Shown piece by piece: positions 5,367-6,195 of a stretch of 6,195 bases of DNA (its first letter is position 1; each line of letters begins with the position of its first letter). This DNA comes from an uncultured Pseudomonas sp. (lineage in GTDB: Bacteria; Pseudomonadota; Gammaproteobacteria; Pseudomonadales; Pseudomonadaceae), in the NCBI GenBank assembly GCA_937863915.1, contig CALMID010000558.1, positions 1-6,195 of the forward strand. The letters are read 5' to 3'. Below the pieces are notes generated by a model. That model made no database searches, was not told the origin of the DNA, and was given only the letters and a program-made list of their open reading frames with translations. Position numbers and translations under genes: made by a program.

Positions 5367-6195
5367 AAATCGCCATCATCGGTAGCGGCATTGCCGGCCT
5401 GACCTCGGCCTACCTGCTGCAGCGCGAACACGACATCACCGTATTCGAGGCGCAGGACTGGATCGGCGGCCATACCCACACGGTGCCGGTTCGCCTGGAT
5501 GGCCGCAAGTATGCGGTGGACACCGGTTTCATCGTATTCAACGACTGGACCTACCCCAACTTCATCCAGCTGCTGCAGCAGCTGGGCGTGGGCTTCAAGC
5601 CGACGGAGATGAGCTTTGCCGTGAGCGACCCGGACACCGGCGTGGAATACAACGGGCATGATCTGAACAGCCTGTTCGCCCAGCGCCGCAACCTGCTGTC
5701 GCCGCGTTTCTGGGGGATGATTCGCGACATCCTGCGCTTCAACAAGGAAGCCCTGAGCGATCTGGAACAGGGCCGCATCGCCGCCGACACCACCCTCGGC
5801 CAGTACCTCAGCCAGAACGGCTACGGCCAGCGCTTCATCGAGCATTACATCGTGCCGATGGGCGCGGCGATCTGGTCCATGTCGCTGGCCGACATGCTCG
5901 GATTCCCCCTGCAGTTCTTCGTGCGTTTCTTCAAGAACCACGGCCTGCTGTCGGTCAGCAACCGTCCGCAGTGGTATGTCATCGAGGGCGGCTCCAGCGC
6001 CTATGTGGCACCACTGACCAAGGGCTTTGCCGAGCGTATCAGGCTCAACTGCCCGGTCAGCCGGGTCGAGCGCGACGAGCAGGGCGTGACCTTGGAAAGC
6101 CCGGCAGGCCGCGAGCGCTTCGATGCCGTGATCTTTGCCTGCCACAGCGATCAGGCCCTGCAGCTGCTGGCCGAACCCAGTGCCAGCGAACTGGA
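5363..6195 (+). CDS. FAD-dependent amine-oxidase-like oxidoreductase (COG2907 type), cut by right edge
   Basis: An ATG at 5363 opens a frame that runs without stop to the window end, giving 277 residues of an incomplete protein. It begins with an FAD-binding Rossmann motif, GSGIAG (7-12), and E29 closing the second strand (TVFEA), followed by WIGGHTHTV (33-41) and VDTGFIVFN (52-60), the pattern of predicted NAD/FAD-binding proteins related to amine oxidases and phytoene desaturases. Residues about 165-210 (VPMGAAIWSM, then QWYVIEGGSSAYV) also fit this group; members are about 400-440 residues, so roughly a third is missing. AAGGA (5349-5353) lies 9 nt before the ATG, which overlaps the SDR stop by 4 nt. 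In many bacteria this flavoprotein precedes DUF1365 and a cyclopropane-fatty-acid-synthase-like gene, and such clusters are tied to light or singlet oxygen and furan fatty acids. A lipid substrate is therefore plausible but not shown by this sequence. Confidence 0.9.
   Translation, partial: MKIAIIGSGIAGLTSAYLLQREHDITVFEAQDWIGGHTHTVPVRLDGRKYAVDTGFIVFNDWTYPNFIQLLQQLGVGFKPTEMSFAVSDPDTGVEYNGHDLNSLFAQRRNLLSPRFWGMIRDILRFNKEALSDLEQGRIAADTTLGQYLSQNGYGQRFIEHYIVPMGAAIWSMSLADMLGFPLQFFVRFFKNHGLLSVSNRPQWYVIEGGSSAYVAPLTKGFAERIRLNCPVSRVERDEQGVTLESPAGRERFDAVIFACHSDQALQLLAEPSASEL

Noticed and set aside
5033..6145. 370-codon minus-strand open frame antisense to the SDR and flavoprotein genes
   Set aside because: It spans two well-identified plus-strand genes, shows no known motif, and reflects the codon bias of GC-rich genes.

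Overview
The window is high-GC DNA with tightly packed, overlapping genes. The protein content (RudS-type desulfidase, LitR/PplR-type MerR regulator, class I CPD photolyase, then NTF2-like, SDR and FAD-oxidoreductase genes) points to a gammaproteobacterium, most likely Pseudomonas. This is a judgement from gene order and protein similarity recalled from memory, not from a search.

Layout: positions 570 to 1, minus strand, hold the 5' 190 codons of a thymidine/AMP phosphorylase-family gene that runs off the left edge. Positions 571-806 are the divergent intergenic region. Its right half is AT-richer and carries a sigma70-type promoter (TTGACT, 16 bp, TATGAT) and two exact TGTACA-N12-TGTACA boxes, one around the -35 element and one just after the predicted transcription start. 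From 807 to beyond the right edge there are six plus-strand genes: rudS, a pplR-type regulator, phrB, an NTF2/SnoaL-like gene, a short-chain dehydrogenase and a partial FAD-dependent amine-oxidase-like flavoprotein. Every junction overlaps (11, 4, 8, 4 and 4 nt), so they almost certainly form one translationally coupled operon. No terminator is visible, so the operon continues off the right edge.

How it fits together: the box sequence equals the consensus reported for PplR1 of Pseudomonas putida (T(G/A)TACA-N12-TGTACA). The second gene encodes a regulator of that class, with the cobalamin-contact residues of CarH/LitR replaced. The simplest model is a light-inducible, autoregulated photoprotection operon. 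RudS would remove 4-thiouridine, the near-UV chromophore of tRNA. PhrB would repair cyclobutane pyrimidine dimers using light. The last three genes start a redox module that in related bacteria often sits beside DUF1365 and cyclopropane-synthase-like genes, suggesting membrane-lipid modification; those partners would lie past the right edge and are not seen here.

The most noteworthy points are the double operator with a nested promoter, the inverted symmetry of its flanks, the loss of B12 residues in the regulator, and the joining of a tRNA modification eraser to DNA photorepair under one light-type switch.
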